Below are positions 50,130-59,577 of a DNA stretch of 64,000 nucleotides, in pieces. The DNA comes from Gemmatimonadaceae bacterium (GTDB lineage Bacteria; Gemmatimonadota; Gemmatimonadetes; Gemmatimonadales; Gemmatimonadaceae), in contig JALHNZ010000004.1 of assembly GCA_022843265.1 (NCBI GenBank), positions 1-64,000 on the forward strand, read 5' to 3'. Under the pieces are notes generated by a model that worked only from the letters and a program-made list of their open reading frames with translations, had not been told where the DNA came from and made no database searches. A program made the translations under genes and the position numbers. Within the stretch, counting starts at the first letter, position 1, and each line of letters opens with the position of its first letter.

Positions 50130-51451
50130 GCGAAGCCTCGGGTATTGTCTTGCGCGCACGTGGCGCGTTCAACGCGCTTGATGCGGCAACACGTCGCGAC
50201 CTGATGGCGCGCGACGCCGGCGGCGGTGATGTCACGGTGCGTACACGCGTAAGCGCGATGATCGACGACGTACGCGTGCGTGGTGACCTGGCCCTGCGCG
50301 ATTTTGCACAGCAGTTTGACAACGTGTCGCTTGATGCATTCGAAGTACCGCGCACAGAATGGGTTCGCGCGCTCAACGCGCTTGACGCACCACTTCGCCG
50401 TGCCATCGAACGTGCGGCAAAAAATATCCGCACGGTGCATTCCGCTTTTCTCCCGCAAGCGACGGAAGTATCACCGGAGCCCGGCATCATTGTTGGCCGG
50501 CGTCCCGATCCGCTTTCACGCGTGGGCGTGTACGCGCCCGGTGGACGCGCGGCGTATCCGAGTTCGCTGCTCATGGGGGCTGTGCCAGCACGCGTGGCGG
50601 GCGTGGGTGAAGTGATTGTGTGTTCGCCGCCGGGACCGTCAGGGCAACCGAGCGATGTCGTATTGGCCGCGGCCGAGCTCGCGGGAGTGGATCGCGTCTT
50701 TGCGCTGGGCGGTGCGGGTGCGATTGCGGCGATGGCGCTTGGCACCGAGACAGTGCCGCGCGTAGACCGGATTGTTGGACCGGGCAATGCATACGTCGCT
50801 GAAGCCAAGTTGCAACTCGTATCCAACGTCACGATCGACTCACCAGCGGGTCCCAGCGAGCTGCTCGTACTCGCTGACGGTACATCCAATGCCGACGTCG
50901 TCGCGCGCGAAATGATCGCGCAGGCTGAACACGATCCTGACGCGGCCGTGATTGCGATTATTGCCGGTGCCGAAACGCTGGCAGTGGAGATTGAACGTGC
51001 CGTGGCCGCACAACTGCGCGAATCACCACGCGCGCACATTGTGGCCGCCGCGCTTGCCGCGCGGGGCGCGGTGATAACGACAGAAACGCTCGCGGAAGCG
51101 GTAACCTTCGCGAACGAATGGGCGGCTGAACATTTGCTGCTTGTGGTGAACGACGCACTGATCGGTGATACGCTCGCTTCGCTGCGTCATGCTGGTACGA
51201 TTTTCGTTGGCGAGAGTGCATCGGTGGCATTTGGCGACTACATGACGGGGGCAAATCATGTGTTGCCAACAGCGGGACTGGCACGTTGTTACTCGGGGTT
51301 GTCCACGCTCGATTTTGTGCGATGGACCACATGGCAGTTGGTCACGCCATCGGCGGCCGCCTCCATGTCGGAAGACGTGGGCGTGTTCGCGGACGCCGAG
51401 GGGTTACCCGGGCACGCAGCCGCCGCGCGCGCGTGGGGGATTCGTTCGTGA
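50126..51451 (+). CDS. hisD: Histidinol dehydrogenase
   Basis: Oxidises histidinol to histidine in two NAD+-dependent steps, zinc-dependent. 441 residues with the family motifs YAPGGRAAYPSS, GGAGAIAAMALGTETVPRVDRIVGPGN, DSPAGPSELLVLAD, QAEHDPDA (zinc Gln/His) and AEHLLLVV. Start GTG 50126 overlaps hisG by 4 bases. Confidence 0.96.
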   Translation: MSEASGIVLRARGAFNALDAATRRDLMARDAGGGDVTVRTRVSAMIDDVRVRGDLALRDFAQQFDNVSLDAFEVPRTEWVRALNALDAPLRRAIERAAKNIRTVHSAFLPQATEVSPEPGIIVGRRPDPLSRVGVYAPGGRAAYPSSLLMGAVPARVAGVGEVIVCSPPGPSGQPSDVVLAAAELAGVDRVFALGGAGAIAAMALGTETVPRVDRIVGPGNAYVAEAKLQLVSNVTIDSPAGPSELLVLADGTSNADVVAREMIAQAEHDPDAAVIAIIAGAETLAVEIERAVAAQLRESPRAHIVAAALAARGAVITTETLAEAVTFANEWAAEHLLLVVNDALIGDTLASLRHAGTIFVGESASVAFGDYMTGANHVLPTAGLARCYSGLSTLDFVRWTTWQLVTPSAAASMSEDVGVFADAEGLPGHAAAARAWGIRS

Positions 51452-52524
51452 GCCAGCGCTCAACAGACCGATTGTCCATTGCGCGCGCCGCGTATCAGGA
51501 TGTGCCGCTGTATGATCCCAAGCGCTCGCCCGTTGAAATCGACCTCACGGACAACACAAATCTCTGGGGCATTCCGCCCCGCGCGGAACAGGTCCTGCGT
51601 GAATCACTGGCGTCGGTGATCACACGATACCCCTCGCTGTATGCGGGCGAGTTGAAATCGGCGCTCGCGCAATACGCGGGCGTGTCGGCCGACATGATTG
51701 TGACGGGCTGCGGTTCCGACGATGTGCTGGATTCTGCCATGCGCGCGTTCGCCGCGCCCGGCGAGCACGTTGTGTCATCGCTGCCATCGTTCGCCATGGT
51801 GCCGATCTTCGCGCGCATGAACGATCTCGAGTGGACGGGCGTGACCGAAACCCCCGATCACGCGATCAACGTTGAAGCGATGCTCGCCGAGCCTTCGAAG
51901 GTGCTGTACGTATGCACGCCGAACAATCCAACGGGTGCGGTGACACCGCTGCGCACACTTCGCGAACTGGCGTCTCGTTGTGCCGGTGTGCTGGTAATTG
52001 ACGAAGCGTACATCGAGTTTGGCGGCGAGGCGGCCACCGAACTCGTGCACGAGTTTGACCGCGTGTTGCTCGTGCGCACCATGTCGAAGGCGTTCGGGCT
52101 GGCCGGACTGCGTGTTGGCTACGCGATCGGACAGCCGGCGCTTGTGCTCGAAGTCGAAAAATCGCGCGGACCGTACAAGGTGAACGCACTCGCAGAGCGT
52201 GTCGCCACCGCCGCACTCACGCACGATATGGCGTGGGTGCAGGAGCATGTGGCCCTGGCGATTGAGCTGCGGGAGCGACTCAGCGCCGAACTGCGCGCGC
52301 GAGGACTGAATCCCATTCCGTCGGGCGGGAACTTTGTGTGTGCGGCTGTCCCGCACTGCGTGGCGGTAGGACAGGCAATGCGCGCCCGTGGCGTTGCCGT
52401 GCGGCCATTCCCGGATTTGCCGCACATCGGCGATGCGCTGCGCTTTTCAGTGGGTCCGTGGCCGTTGCTCGAACGCTGCTTGACAGCGTTCGACGAAGCG
52501 CGCGCTGAAGTGGGGGCGCCGTGA
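51448..52524 (+). CDS. hisC: Histidinol-phosphate aminotransferase
   Basis: PLP-dependent class I/II aminotransferase, 358 residues from GTG 51448 (GTGA overlap with hisD). Features: DNTNLWGIPPRA at the substrate end, CGSDDVLDSAMRAF, NNPTGAVT near 155-162, DEAYIEFGG, and the Schiff-base Lys in TMSKAFGLAGLRVGY. The usual His motif is as expected. The longer frame to 51286 lies inside hisD. Confidence 0.95.
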   Translation: MSQRSTDRLSIARAAYQDVPLYDPKRSPVEIDLTDNTNLWGIPPRAEQVLRESLASVITRYPSLYAGELKSALAQYAGVSADMIVTGCGSDDVLDSAMRAFAAPGEHVVSSLPSFAMVPIFARMNDLEWTGVTETPDHAINVEAMLAEPSKVLYVCTPNNPTGAVTPLRTLRELASRCAGVLVIDEAYIEFGGEAATELVHEFDRVLLVRTMSKAFGLAGLRVGYAIGQPALVLEVEKSRGPYKVNALAERVATAALTHDMAWVQEHVALAIELRERLSAELRARGLNPIPSGGNFVCAAVPHCVAVGQAMRARGVAVRPFPDLPHIGDALRFSVGPWPLLERCLTAFDEARAEVGAP

Positions 52525-53171
52525 GTTCGTCGCCACTTCGCGTGACGGTCTTCGATTACGAGGCCGGTAATTTGCACTCGCTCGTCAAATCACTGGAGAC
52601 GGACTTCACGGAGGTTCGCGTAGAAACGGACCCCGCCGCCGCGGTACGCGACACAGACGCGTTGGTGCTGCCGGGCGTTGGTGCCTTTTCGCCTGCCGCT
52701 GTCAAGCTGGCCTCCGGTCGTGACGCCATGCGTGACGCACTGCTTGGCGGACTCCCTTGTCTTGGGATTTGTCTCGGCATGCAGCTGCTGTTCGACGGCA
52801 GTGAAGAAGGCCCGGGAACGGGTCTGGGCGTATTATCTGGACAGGTCACCCGTCTGGCTGCTGAACGTGTGCCGCAGATCGGCTGGAATACACTGGAAGA
52901 CACCACACCGCGTGATACGTTGCTTGTCGAGTCGGATTTGCAGACGGCGTACTACGCGAACAGCTTTGTGTGCAGACCGACCGGCGAGTCCGCGCGTCAT
53001 GTGATTGCGTACACCACGCACGAGCGCGATCGTTTTCCCGCCGCGGTTCGCGTGGGCAACGTCGTTGGCACACAGTTTCATCCGGAAAAATCGAGCGCGG
53101 CCGGTGTGCGCTTTGTACGCGCTTTCCTCAGGGAAGCCGCATCTCACGTGACTCGAGGAGTTGGGCTGTGA
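52521..53171 (+). CDS. hisH: Imidazole glycerol phosphate synthase subunit HisH
   Basis: Glutamine amidotransferase that feeds ammonia to HisF. 216 residues; nucleophile Cys84 in GICLGMQLL, His187 and Glu189 in TQFHPEKS; FDYEAGNLHS and LPGVGAFSPA are family hallmarks. GTG start overlapping hisC. Confidence 0.96.
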   Translation: MSSSPLRVTVFDYEAGNLHSLVKSLETDFTEVRVETDPAAAVRDTDALVLPGVGAFSPAAVKLASGRDAMRDALLGGLPCLGICLGMQLLFDGSEEGPGTGLGVLSGQVTRLAAERVPQIGWNTLEDTTPRDTLLVESDLQTAYYANSFVCRPTGESARHVIAYTTHERDRFPAAVRVGNVVGTQFHPEKSSAAGVRFVRAFLREAASHVTRGVGL

Positions 53172-53881
53172 TTGTCATTCCTGCGGTAGACCTGCGCGAC
53201 GGGCGCTGTGTGCAGCTGGTCGGCGGCGAGTACGACAAGGAATCCGTGCGACTTGAGAATCCGCCCGAAGTCGCGCGAGAATGGGTGCGCGAAGGATTTT
53301 CACGCTTGCACGTGGTTGATCTTGATGCCGCCACGGGACGCGGCCGCAACGACGACATCATTCGCGACATTATTCGTGACTCGGGCGTACCGGTACAGGT
53401 TGGCGGCGGCGTGCGCGACGAAGCGCGAATCGAAGAGCTGTTGCTCGATGGCGCTTCCTGGGTGGTAGTTGGGACGCGCGCCGTGGAAGACGCCAGCTGG
53501 CTGAGCGAGATGGCGTATCAGTTTCCGGGGCAGTTGATCGTAGCTGCCGATGTGCGTGAGCGAAAGGTTGTGACTCGCGGTTGGACGGAAACACTGCCGC
53601 TGGATGTGGTCTCGTTTGTGGAAGATCTCGGTGCCCTGCCACTCGCTGGTGTACTCGTCACTGCCGTGCACATGGAAGGTCAGATGCAGGGCACCGATCT
53701 TTCACTCATGGAAGACGTGGCCGACGCCTCGGCGTGGCCGGTGTTTGCCAGTGGCGGTGTGACCACGATCGAAGATTTGCGCGCGCTTGAGCACCGTGGT
53801 GTGCACGGCGCCGTTCTCGGCATGGCCCTTTACACGGGCGCGATTGAACCGCGCCGTCTCCTCGAGGAATTTGGCGCATGA
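53168..53881 (+). CDS. hisA: ProFAR isomerase
   Basis: Converts ProFAR to PRFAR, an Amadori-type isomerisation. 237-residue TIM barrel with MIVIPAVDLRDGRCVQL (Asp8), VGGGVRDEARIEELLLDG, VAADVRERKV, and ASGGVTTIEDLRAL. GTG 53168 overlaps hisH. A longer frame upstream lies inside hisH. Confidence 0.95.
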   Translation: MIVIPAVDLRDGRCVQLVGGEYDKESVRLENPPEVAREWVREGFSRLHVVDLDAATGRGRNDDIIRDIIRDSGVPVQVGGGVRDEARIEELLLDGASWVVVGTRAVEDASWLSEMAYQFPGQLIVAADVRERKVVTRGWTETLPLDVVSFVEDLGALPLAGVLVTAVHMEGQMQGTDLSLMEDVADASAWPVFASGGVTTIEDLRALEHRGVHGAVLGMALYTGAIEPRRLLEEFGA

Positions 53882-54417
53882 CCACGGTAATTCGTGAAAG
53901 CAAGGAAACGCAGATTCGCCTGACGCTCACCGCCGGAACTGGCATTGCCACCGTGAGCACCAGCGAGCCGTTTCTTGATCATATGCTCGTGGCCTTGGCT
54001 CGTTACAGCGGTATCGACATCACGCTCACCGCGTCGGGTGATTTGCCGCACCACCTGATTGAAGACGTGGCGATCGCGCTCGGACAGGGCATGGCCACCT
54101 TCGCGCCCGCAACATGTGCCCGCTACGGCGATCGAACAGTGCCAATGGACGACGCGCTCGTGCACGTCTCGATCGATCTGGGAGGCCGCCCGTATTACAA
54201 GGGTCCTTTGCCGAGCAACCTGTACGATCACTTTTTGCGCTCATTCGCAGACAATGCGAAAGCCACGCTGCATGTGCGGGTGCTGCGCGGACACGATCGT
54301 CACCACGTCATTGAAGCCGCATTCAAAGCGCTCGGTCTCGCGTTGCGCGAGGCGCTGGTGGAATCCGGCGCAGTCTTCAGCACCAAGGGTTCGGTGCGTC
54401 TTGAAATTTCGGAGTAG
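53878..54417 (+). CDS. hisB: Imidazoleglycerol-phosphate dehydratase
   Basis: Monofunctional dehydratase, 179 residues, Mn-dependent. FLDHMLVALARYSGIDI, DLPHHLIEDVAIALGQG and HHVIEAAFKALGLALREAL provide the metal His/Glu ligands. It lacks the N-terminal histidinol-phosphatase domain, and the phosphatase is encoded as a separate hisN gene downstream. ATGA overlap with hisA. Confidence 0.95.
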   Translation: MTTVIRESKETQIRLTLTAGTGIATVSTSEPFLDHMLVALARYSGIDITLTASGDLPHHLIEDVAIALGQGMATFAPATCARYGDRTVPMDDALVHVSIDLGGRPYYKGPLPSNLYDHFLRSFADNAKATLHVRVLRGHDRHHVIEAAFKALGLALREALVESGAVFSTKGSVRLEISE

Positions 54418-54420
54418 GCA

Positions 54421-55200
54421 GTGCTGACACGACGATTGATTGTCTGCCTGGACGTCAAAGGCGCACGTGTGGTGAAGGGTGTGCAGTTCGTTGGGCTGCG
54501 CGACGTTGGTGATCCGGTTGCACTCGCCACGCGCTACGAAAGCGAGGGTGCGGACGAAATCACATTCCTCGACATCTCGGCCAGCGCTGAAGAACGCAGC
54601 ACCCTGCTCGATGTCGCGCGCCGTACCGCGGAACAGTTATTCATTCCGCTCACAATTGGTGGCGGCATTCGAACAGCCGATGACGTCGCGCGTGCGCTGC
54701 GCGCCGGTGCAGACAAGGTGAGCGTAAATTCGGCGGCGGTGACGCGTCCGGAAGTACTGACCGAATCTGCCGACCGGTTTGGGGCGCAATGCGTGGTGGC
54801 GAGCATCGATGCCAAGCGCGACGAGCAGGGCGTGTGGCGCGTGTGGGTAAAGGGCGGGCGTGAACAGACGCCGCTGGAAGCGGTGGCCTGGGCGCAGGAA
54901 TGTGTATCGCGCGGCGCCGGCGAGGTGCTGCTCACCAGTATTGACCGTGATGGCGCGCGCATAGGCTACGACACCGACCTGACGCGCGCCGTGTCGAACG
55001 CGGTGCACGTGCCGGTAATTGCCAGCGGAGGCGCGGGTCGCGCCGAGCATCTGGTCGAGGCGATCGAAACGGGGCATGCCGACGCGGTGCTGGTGGCCGG
55101 CATTCTGCACGATGGCGTCACGACGGTGCGCGCACTGAAAGACGTGATGCGGAGCGCCGGCATTCCGGTGCGTGACATTCCCGTGGAAGTGGCCGCATGA
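54421..55200 (+). CDS. hisF: Imidazole glycerol phosphate synthase cyclase subunit
   Basis: Cyclase of the HisH/HisF complex, 259-residue TIM barrel. Asp11 in IVCLDVKGARVVKGV and Asp130 in VASIDAKR are the catalytic acids; IGGGIRTADDV and ASGGAGRAEHL bind phosphate. GTG start 3 bases after hisB. Confidence 0.96.
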   Translation: MLTRRLIVCLDVKGARVVKGVQFVGLRDVGDPVALATRYESEGADEITFLDISASAEERSTLLDVARRTAEQLFIPLTIGGGIRTADDVARALRAGADKVSVNSAAVTRPEVLTESADRFGAQCVVASIDAKRDEQGVWRVWVKGGREQTPLEAVAWAQECVSRGAGEVLLTSIDRDGARIGYDTDLTRAVSNAVHVPVIASGGAGRAEHLVEAIETGHADAVLVAGILHDGVTTVRALKDVMRSAGIPVRDIPVEVAA

Positions 55201-55985
55201 GTACCAACACGCAGGAATCCGTGCACACGTTGTTGCAAGCGGTCACCGAGTTGTCACAGGGTTCTGCCGCCACCGCGATGCGCTGGTTTGGTCAGTCGTT
55301 TGATATCGACACCAAGGGCGACGGATCGCCGGTCACCATTGCTGATCGTTCGGCTGAGGAGTTCGCACGCGAGTGGATCACGGCGCGCTTTCCGAATGAT
55401 GGTGTGATTGGCGAAGAGTTTCCCCCGTTGCGGCCAGACGCGGTGCGCCAGTGGATTATTGATCCCATCGACGGCACCAAAGCGTTTGTTCGCGGTGTGC
55501 CGCTGTGGGGAACACTGGTGGCGGTGTGTGAAGGAGAGAATGTGCTGGCGGGCGCGGCGTGTTTTCCGGCAGTGAACGAAGTGGTGAGTGCGGCGCCCGG
55601 CGAAGGCTGTTGGTGGAATGGCGCGCGTGCATCGGTCAGCACCGTCGATTCACTGGCGCACGCAACGGTATTGGTCACGGACGACCGTTTTCCCGAACAC
55701 CCGCATCGCGGCGTGAAGTGGCGTGCACTGGCCGCCGACAGTGGCGTAGTGCGCACCTGGGGCGATTGTTATGGCTACCTGCTCGTGGCGACAGGGCGCG
55801 CTGAGGCGATGATGGATGACATTGTGAATCCATGGGACGCGGCGGCGCTGAAGCCGATTATTGAAGAAGCGGGCGGCGTATTCACCGACTGGCGCGGCCA
55901 TCACACCGCATTCGGCGGTGATCTGATGGCGACGAACGCCGCACTTTCGGCCACGATCCGTACGCGACTGCTGGACTCGAAATAG
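55197..55985 (+). CDS. hisN: Histidinol-phosphatase, inositol monophosphatase family
   Basis: A 262-residue Mg-dependent phosphatase. VIGEEFPPLR (Glu73), WIIDPIDGTKAFVRGVPLWGT (Asp89, Asp92) and NPWDAAALKPIIEEAGG are IMPase motifs. Its place in the operon, its overlap with hisF and the absence of a HisB phosphatase domain all fit histidinol-phosphatase. A general sugar-phosphate role cannot be excluded by sequence alone. Confidence 0.9.
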   Translation: MSTNTQESVHTLLQAVTELSQGSAATAMRWFGQSFDIDTKGDGSPVTIADRSAEEFAREWITARFPNDGVIGEEFPPLRPDAVRQWIIDPIDGTKAFVRGVPLWGTLVAVCEGENVLAGAACFPAVNEVVSAAPGEGCWWNGARASVSTVDSLAHATVLVTDDRFPEHPHRGVKWRALAADSGVVRTWGDCYGYLLVATGRAEAMMDDIVNPWDAAALKPIIEEAGGVFTDWRGHHTAFGGDLMATNAALSATIRTRLLDSK

Positions 55986-56046
55986 TGCGCGCGATCAATC
56001 GGCTTTGTGGTCGTCTACTCCTTGTACCTGTTCTGGACACGCACGC

Positions 56047-56712
56047 ATGAACGATTCAAACACGACCGTTGGCGGACTTGCCGTGCGTTCGAGCGCTGAC
56101 ATCGAGCGCCTCAACTTTGCCAAAGGCAACGGTCTGCTCACCGTGGTCGCACAGGATGCGGTGAGCGGTGCCGTGCTCATGGTGGCGCACGCGGATCGCA
56201 GTGCGGTTGAGCGAACGCTCGCGACCGGTGAAATGCACTACACCTCGCGCACCAGAGGGTCGTGGCACAAGGGGGAAACCAGCGGCAATGTGCAGGCGGT
56301 GGTATCCCTGACCGCCGACTGCGACGGTGACGCGCTGCTCGCACGCGTGCTGCCGGCCGGACCGGCGTGCCACGAAGGCACAACCAGTTGTTTCCGCGAG
56401 GTCGCGCTGGCGGCGGACGAACTTGGCGCGCTCGATCAGACCATTGCCGCACGCGCCAACGCGCTGGCGTCGTCCGCGCCCACAACAGCGGATCGTCCGA
56501 GCTGGACGCAGCGTTTGCTTGGCGACGCCAATCTCAGGCACAAGAAGCTTGGCGAAGAAGCCGTGGAGCTTACTATGGCGTGCATGGAAAACGATCAGGC
56601 CCGCGCTGCTGAAGAAGGCGCAGACCTGATCTATCACACGCTGGTAGCGCTTCGGGCCGTGGGCGTTTCCCTTGCAGATGTGCGCCGGGTCTTGCACACG
56701 AGAGCCAGGTAA
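56047..56712 (+). CDS. hisIE: Bifunctional phosphoribosyl-AMP cyclohydrolase / phosphoribosyl-ATP pyrophosphatase
   Basis: Fused HisI and HisE, 221 residues. N-terminal HisI (about 10-120) has the zinc Cys region CDGDALLA...CHEGTTSCF; C-terminal HisE has RHKKLGEEAVELTMACMENDQARAAEEGADLIYHTLVAL. These act at steps 2 and 3 of the pathway. ATG 56047 follows hisN by 61 bases; a frame from 56005 is open but lacks family residues. Last gene of the operon; no clear terminator follows. Confidence 0.94.
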   Translation: MNDSNTTVGGLAVRSSADIERLNFAKGNGLLTVVAQDAVSGAVLMVAHADRSAVERTLATGEMHYTSRTRGSWHKGETSGNVQAVVSLTADCDGDALLARVLPAGPACHEGTTSCFREVALAADELGALDQTIAARANALASSAPTTADRPSWTQRLLGDANLRHKKLGEEAVELTMACMENDQARAAEEGADLIYHTLVALRAVGVSLADVRRVLHTRAR

Positions 56713-56753
56713 AACTCGGGCCGCACGCGCCCCAACATTCTTCCCGTGTACGT

Positions 56754-58115
56754 CTAGAATCGCTCGAACAAACGTCTGTCCACGCGCAGCGCGTCACCAA
56801 TAAACGCCCAGCGCACGTTGCGAAAATACCGTACGGCCGCCTGACGAATGTCTTCCGGCGTAACGGCACGTAAGTCATCAACAAAGTTCGCGGCGACCCG
56901 GTAATCGCCCTGATACAACGACGCCCGCGCCAGCATATCGGCCTGATCGGCGTTGGTCTCGTTGTCGAGAAAGTAGTTCACAATGAACTGCTGCACGAGC
57001 CGGTCGAGTCCTTCTTGTGAAATCGTGCCCTGCTGCAGCGCCCGCATCTCGCGTTGCATGATGTTGAGCACCGCGTCGGGTTGCGTGGTGGTCACGTAGA
57101 GGCCGCCCACGGCGAACGCCCGTTCGCGAAACGGCGCATCGACGGCGTAGGTGAGATTGTACTTCTCACGTACTTCCGAGAAAAGCCGGCCCGAGAGCAC
57201 AGCACTCGCAAGGCGCAGCGCCGCGTACTCCGGTGATGTCGCGAGTGGACCCACGAAGTAACCCTGCAAGTAGTTCGTGGGGAGTCGGCGATTTACAAAA
57301 GTTGCGCCCGACACACGCGCTGTTGGCGGTTCTGGAAGAGTCCACGCGTAGTTACCCGCCGGGAGCGTAGCCAAAGTGCTGCGCACAAGGCGCTCCACGC
57401 GTTCGCGGGTCACGTTGCCCACAATCACCACACGCATGCGTGAGCGTACAATGTGATCGGCTTTGTACTGCACAAGTTGCGCGCGCGTAATCGCCTGAAT
57501 CGAGGCTTCGGTACCAACCGGTGAGAGTGCGTAGGGATGCCCCGCAAAGGCCGACGAATCAGCGAGATATTCGAGCAACGCATCGGGACTCTCGGCACGC
57601 TGTTTCACCGCCGACAGAATTTGCGAACGTACACGCTCCACGCCAGACGAATCCAGACGTGGTGCGACGAGCCGGTCAGCCAGAATCGCCCACGAAGAAT
57701 CGAAGTTGGCAACGGTAGATCGCAAACTGATGGTGCTCCAATCCACATCAGGACTCACCCCGATCGCACTACCCAGTCGCGCCATTTTCTGCCGCAACGC
57801 TTCGCGTGGATAGCGCGCCGTGCCCTGTTCTGTTGCTTCAAGCAGCAGCAACTCCAAGCCTTGTGTTTCCGGCGTGAGCTGCCGCACACCGCCAAGCAGA
57901 TACACGTTCGCCGCAACGACACTGTTTGCGGTGACGCGCCGGAGAATGACCGACACGCCGTCCACATTGAAACTGGTGGTGAGCGTGTCCGGATTCGCCG
58001 AGGCCGTCGGTCGAGCAGGCGCCGGACGTGGCGTCGTTGGTGGTGTGAACTGAGCCTGTACCGCGATTGGCACGCACAAGAGCATGGCAAACATCGCACG
58101 ACGCGTGCCGATCAT
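56754..58115 (-). CDS. M16-family peptidase-like protein, inactive partner
   Basis: A 453-residue exported protein (signal peptide FAMLLCVPIAVQAQ, then Pro-rich linker) with two M16 domains. The usual zinc motif HxxEH is replaced by LELLLLEATEQGT, so the protein is likely the non-catalytic subunit of a heterodimer. Other M16 features (LGGVRQLTPETQG, IVGNVTRERVERLV, YFVGPLATSPEYAAL) are clear. ATG 58115 overlaps the active-subunit stop by 4 bases. Confidence 0.88.
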   Translation of the reverse strand: MIGTRRAMFAMLLCVPIAVQAQFTPPTTPRPAPARPTASANPDTLTTSFNVDGVSVILRRVTANSVVAANVYLLGGVRQLTPETQGLELLLLEATEQGTARYPREALRQKMARLGSAIGVSPDVDWSTISLRSTVANFDSSWAILADRLVAPRLDSSGVERVRSQILSAVKQRAESPDALLEYLADSSAFAGHPYALSPVGTEASIQAITRAQLVQYKADHIVRSRMRVVIVGNVTRERVERLVRSTLATLPAGNYAWTLPEPPTARVSGATFVNRRLPTNYLQGYFVGPLATSPEYAALRLASAVLSGRLFSEVREKYNLTYAVDAPFRERAFAVGGLYVTTTQPDAVLNIMQREMRALQQGTISQEGLDRLVQQFIVNYFLDNETNADQADMLARASLYQGDYRVAANFVDDLRAVTPEDIRQAAVRYFRNVRWAFIGDALRVDRRLFERF

Positions 58116-59548
58116 GGCTGCACTCCGGCACGCACGCCCGCTCGCAGTTCGTTTTCGGTGAGGTTGAGCGACTGACGAGCCGCCGGTGAGAGCAGCACGC
58201 CCGTTAACCGCGGCCGAGCAACGATGTACGTGTTCACGTAGCGCTGCAGATCTTTGGCGGTTTGCGCTGCCATCGCGTCGTTGTATCGCAGGAAATAGTC
58301 GAGCCCCACAACGCTCCACCAGAATCCGATCGTGTGCGCAATGCCGCTGGCTTTCTCAATACCAAAGGCACTTGAGGTAACACGCTGTGCTTTAACGTTC
58401 TCAAGCTCGGTTGGTGTCACGTAGCCCGATTCACCAAAGCGAGCGACTTCACGATCGAGGGCGGCCATGGCGTCGCGTAACTTTTCTGGTGACGTCTGAC
58501 CACTGATGGTGATAGGTCCGACGTGATTTAATGTGTAGTAGTTCACCACGATGTCTTCCCAGAGTCCGCTATCAACGAGACGCGTGCGGAATCCTGAACC
58601 CGGCGTGTTCAGTGCGTCACTGAAGACGTCGGCCGCAAACGTGGCGTCAGGATCCTTGCTGGCGCTTGGTCCTTGCCACTGCACCAGCACACTGACCGCA
58701 CTCACCGCCGCTTCGTGAATCGCGGCTTCGTTTTTTGTCAGCGCCGGAATCGCCGGGATGGGTGCAGTCACAAATGGATCGGCGCCGCGTGGCCAGTCAC
58801 CAAACACGCGTTCGGCCAGCGCGAACACGCGTTCGGGATCCACATCACCGGTCACGATCAGCGCGCAGTTGTTCGGCACATAGTACAGGGCTTGAATCGT
58901 GCGCATCTGTGCGGGCGTCACGTTGCGGAGCACGGAGCGATCACCGAGCGCATCTTTGCGACTGGCGTTACCCGGATACAACAGCGCCGTCATGCGTTGG
59001 TCGAGGGCGAAGAAGGGGCTGGATTCGGCGCGATCGTATTCGCCCAGCACCACTTCCTTCTCGCTGGCCAGATCTTCTTCGCGAAACAGCGGCTCACGCA
59101 GCGAGGCGGCGAGAAAACGCAAACCGCCTTCGAGTGAATCCGCAGGGAGCGTGAGATAGTAGTTCACCCGCTCCTCCTGCGTGGTGCCGTTGTAGATCGC
59201 TCCCAGCTCCGAGGCGCGTCGCGCAAACGCGTCAGGACTGGGATAGGTGCGATTGGCTTTGAAGAACATGTGCTCATACATGTGCGCCAGCCCGGCGTAC
59301 TCGGGCGGTTGCGTAAAGGCACCGTTCTTTACGTCGATCTCAAGCGTGGCAATGGGTACGCCGTGATTTTCCACCACAATCACCTCGAGCCCGTTCGCCA
59401 ACACGCGTCGCTGCACGATGCGCTCCAGCTCGGCCCGCGTTTGCGCCGTGAGCAGCGCCACGGGCAGCAGCGTGACGCCCAAGGCGAGCGCACACGAAAA
59501 ACCAATCCGACCGATCCATGATCGGAAACAGGAACGAGACGCTGGCAT
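58112..59548 (-). CDS. M16-family zinc peptidase, catalytic subunit
   Basis: A 478-residue exported zinc peptidase (signal peptide to about 36). Inverted zinc motif HxxEH: His89, Glu92, His93 in AHMYEHMFF; distal acidic residues in SEKEVVLGEYDRAES. Two M16 domains (the second with ALIVTGDVDPERVF). Encoded with the inactive partner, as in PqqL/PMPB-type pairs. Substrate unknown; periplasmic or outer-membrane side. Divergent from murB (29 bases). Confidence 0.92.
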   Translation of the reverse strand: MPASRSCFRSWIGRIGFSCALALGVTLLPVALLTAQTRAELERIVQRRVLANGLEVIVVENHGVPIATLEIDVKNGAFTQPPEYAGLAHMYEHMFFKANRTYPSPDAFARRASELGAIYNGTTQEERVNYYLTLPADSLEGGLRFLAASLREPLFREEDLASEKEVVLGEYDRAESSPFFALDQRMTALLYPGNASRKDALGDRSVLRNVTPAQMRTIQALYYVPNNCALIVTGDVDPERVFALAERVFGDWPRGADPFVTAPIPAIPALTKNEAAIHEAAVSAVSVLVQWQGPSASKDPDATFAADVFSDALNTPGSGFRTRLVDSGLWEDIVVNYYTLNHVGPITISGQTSPEKLRDAMAALDREVARFGESGYVTPTELENVKAQRVTSSAFGIEKASGIAHTIGFWWSVVGLDYFLRYNDAMAAQTAKDLQRYVNTYIVARPRLTGVLLSPAARQSLNLTENELRAGVRAGVQP

Positions 59549-59577
59549 TGTGGCGAGGGAAGCAAGATGTTTCGGTC

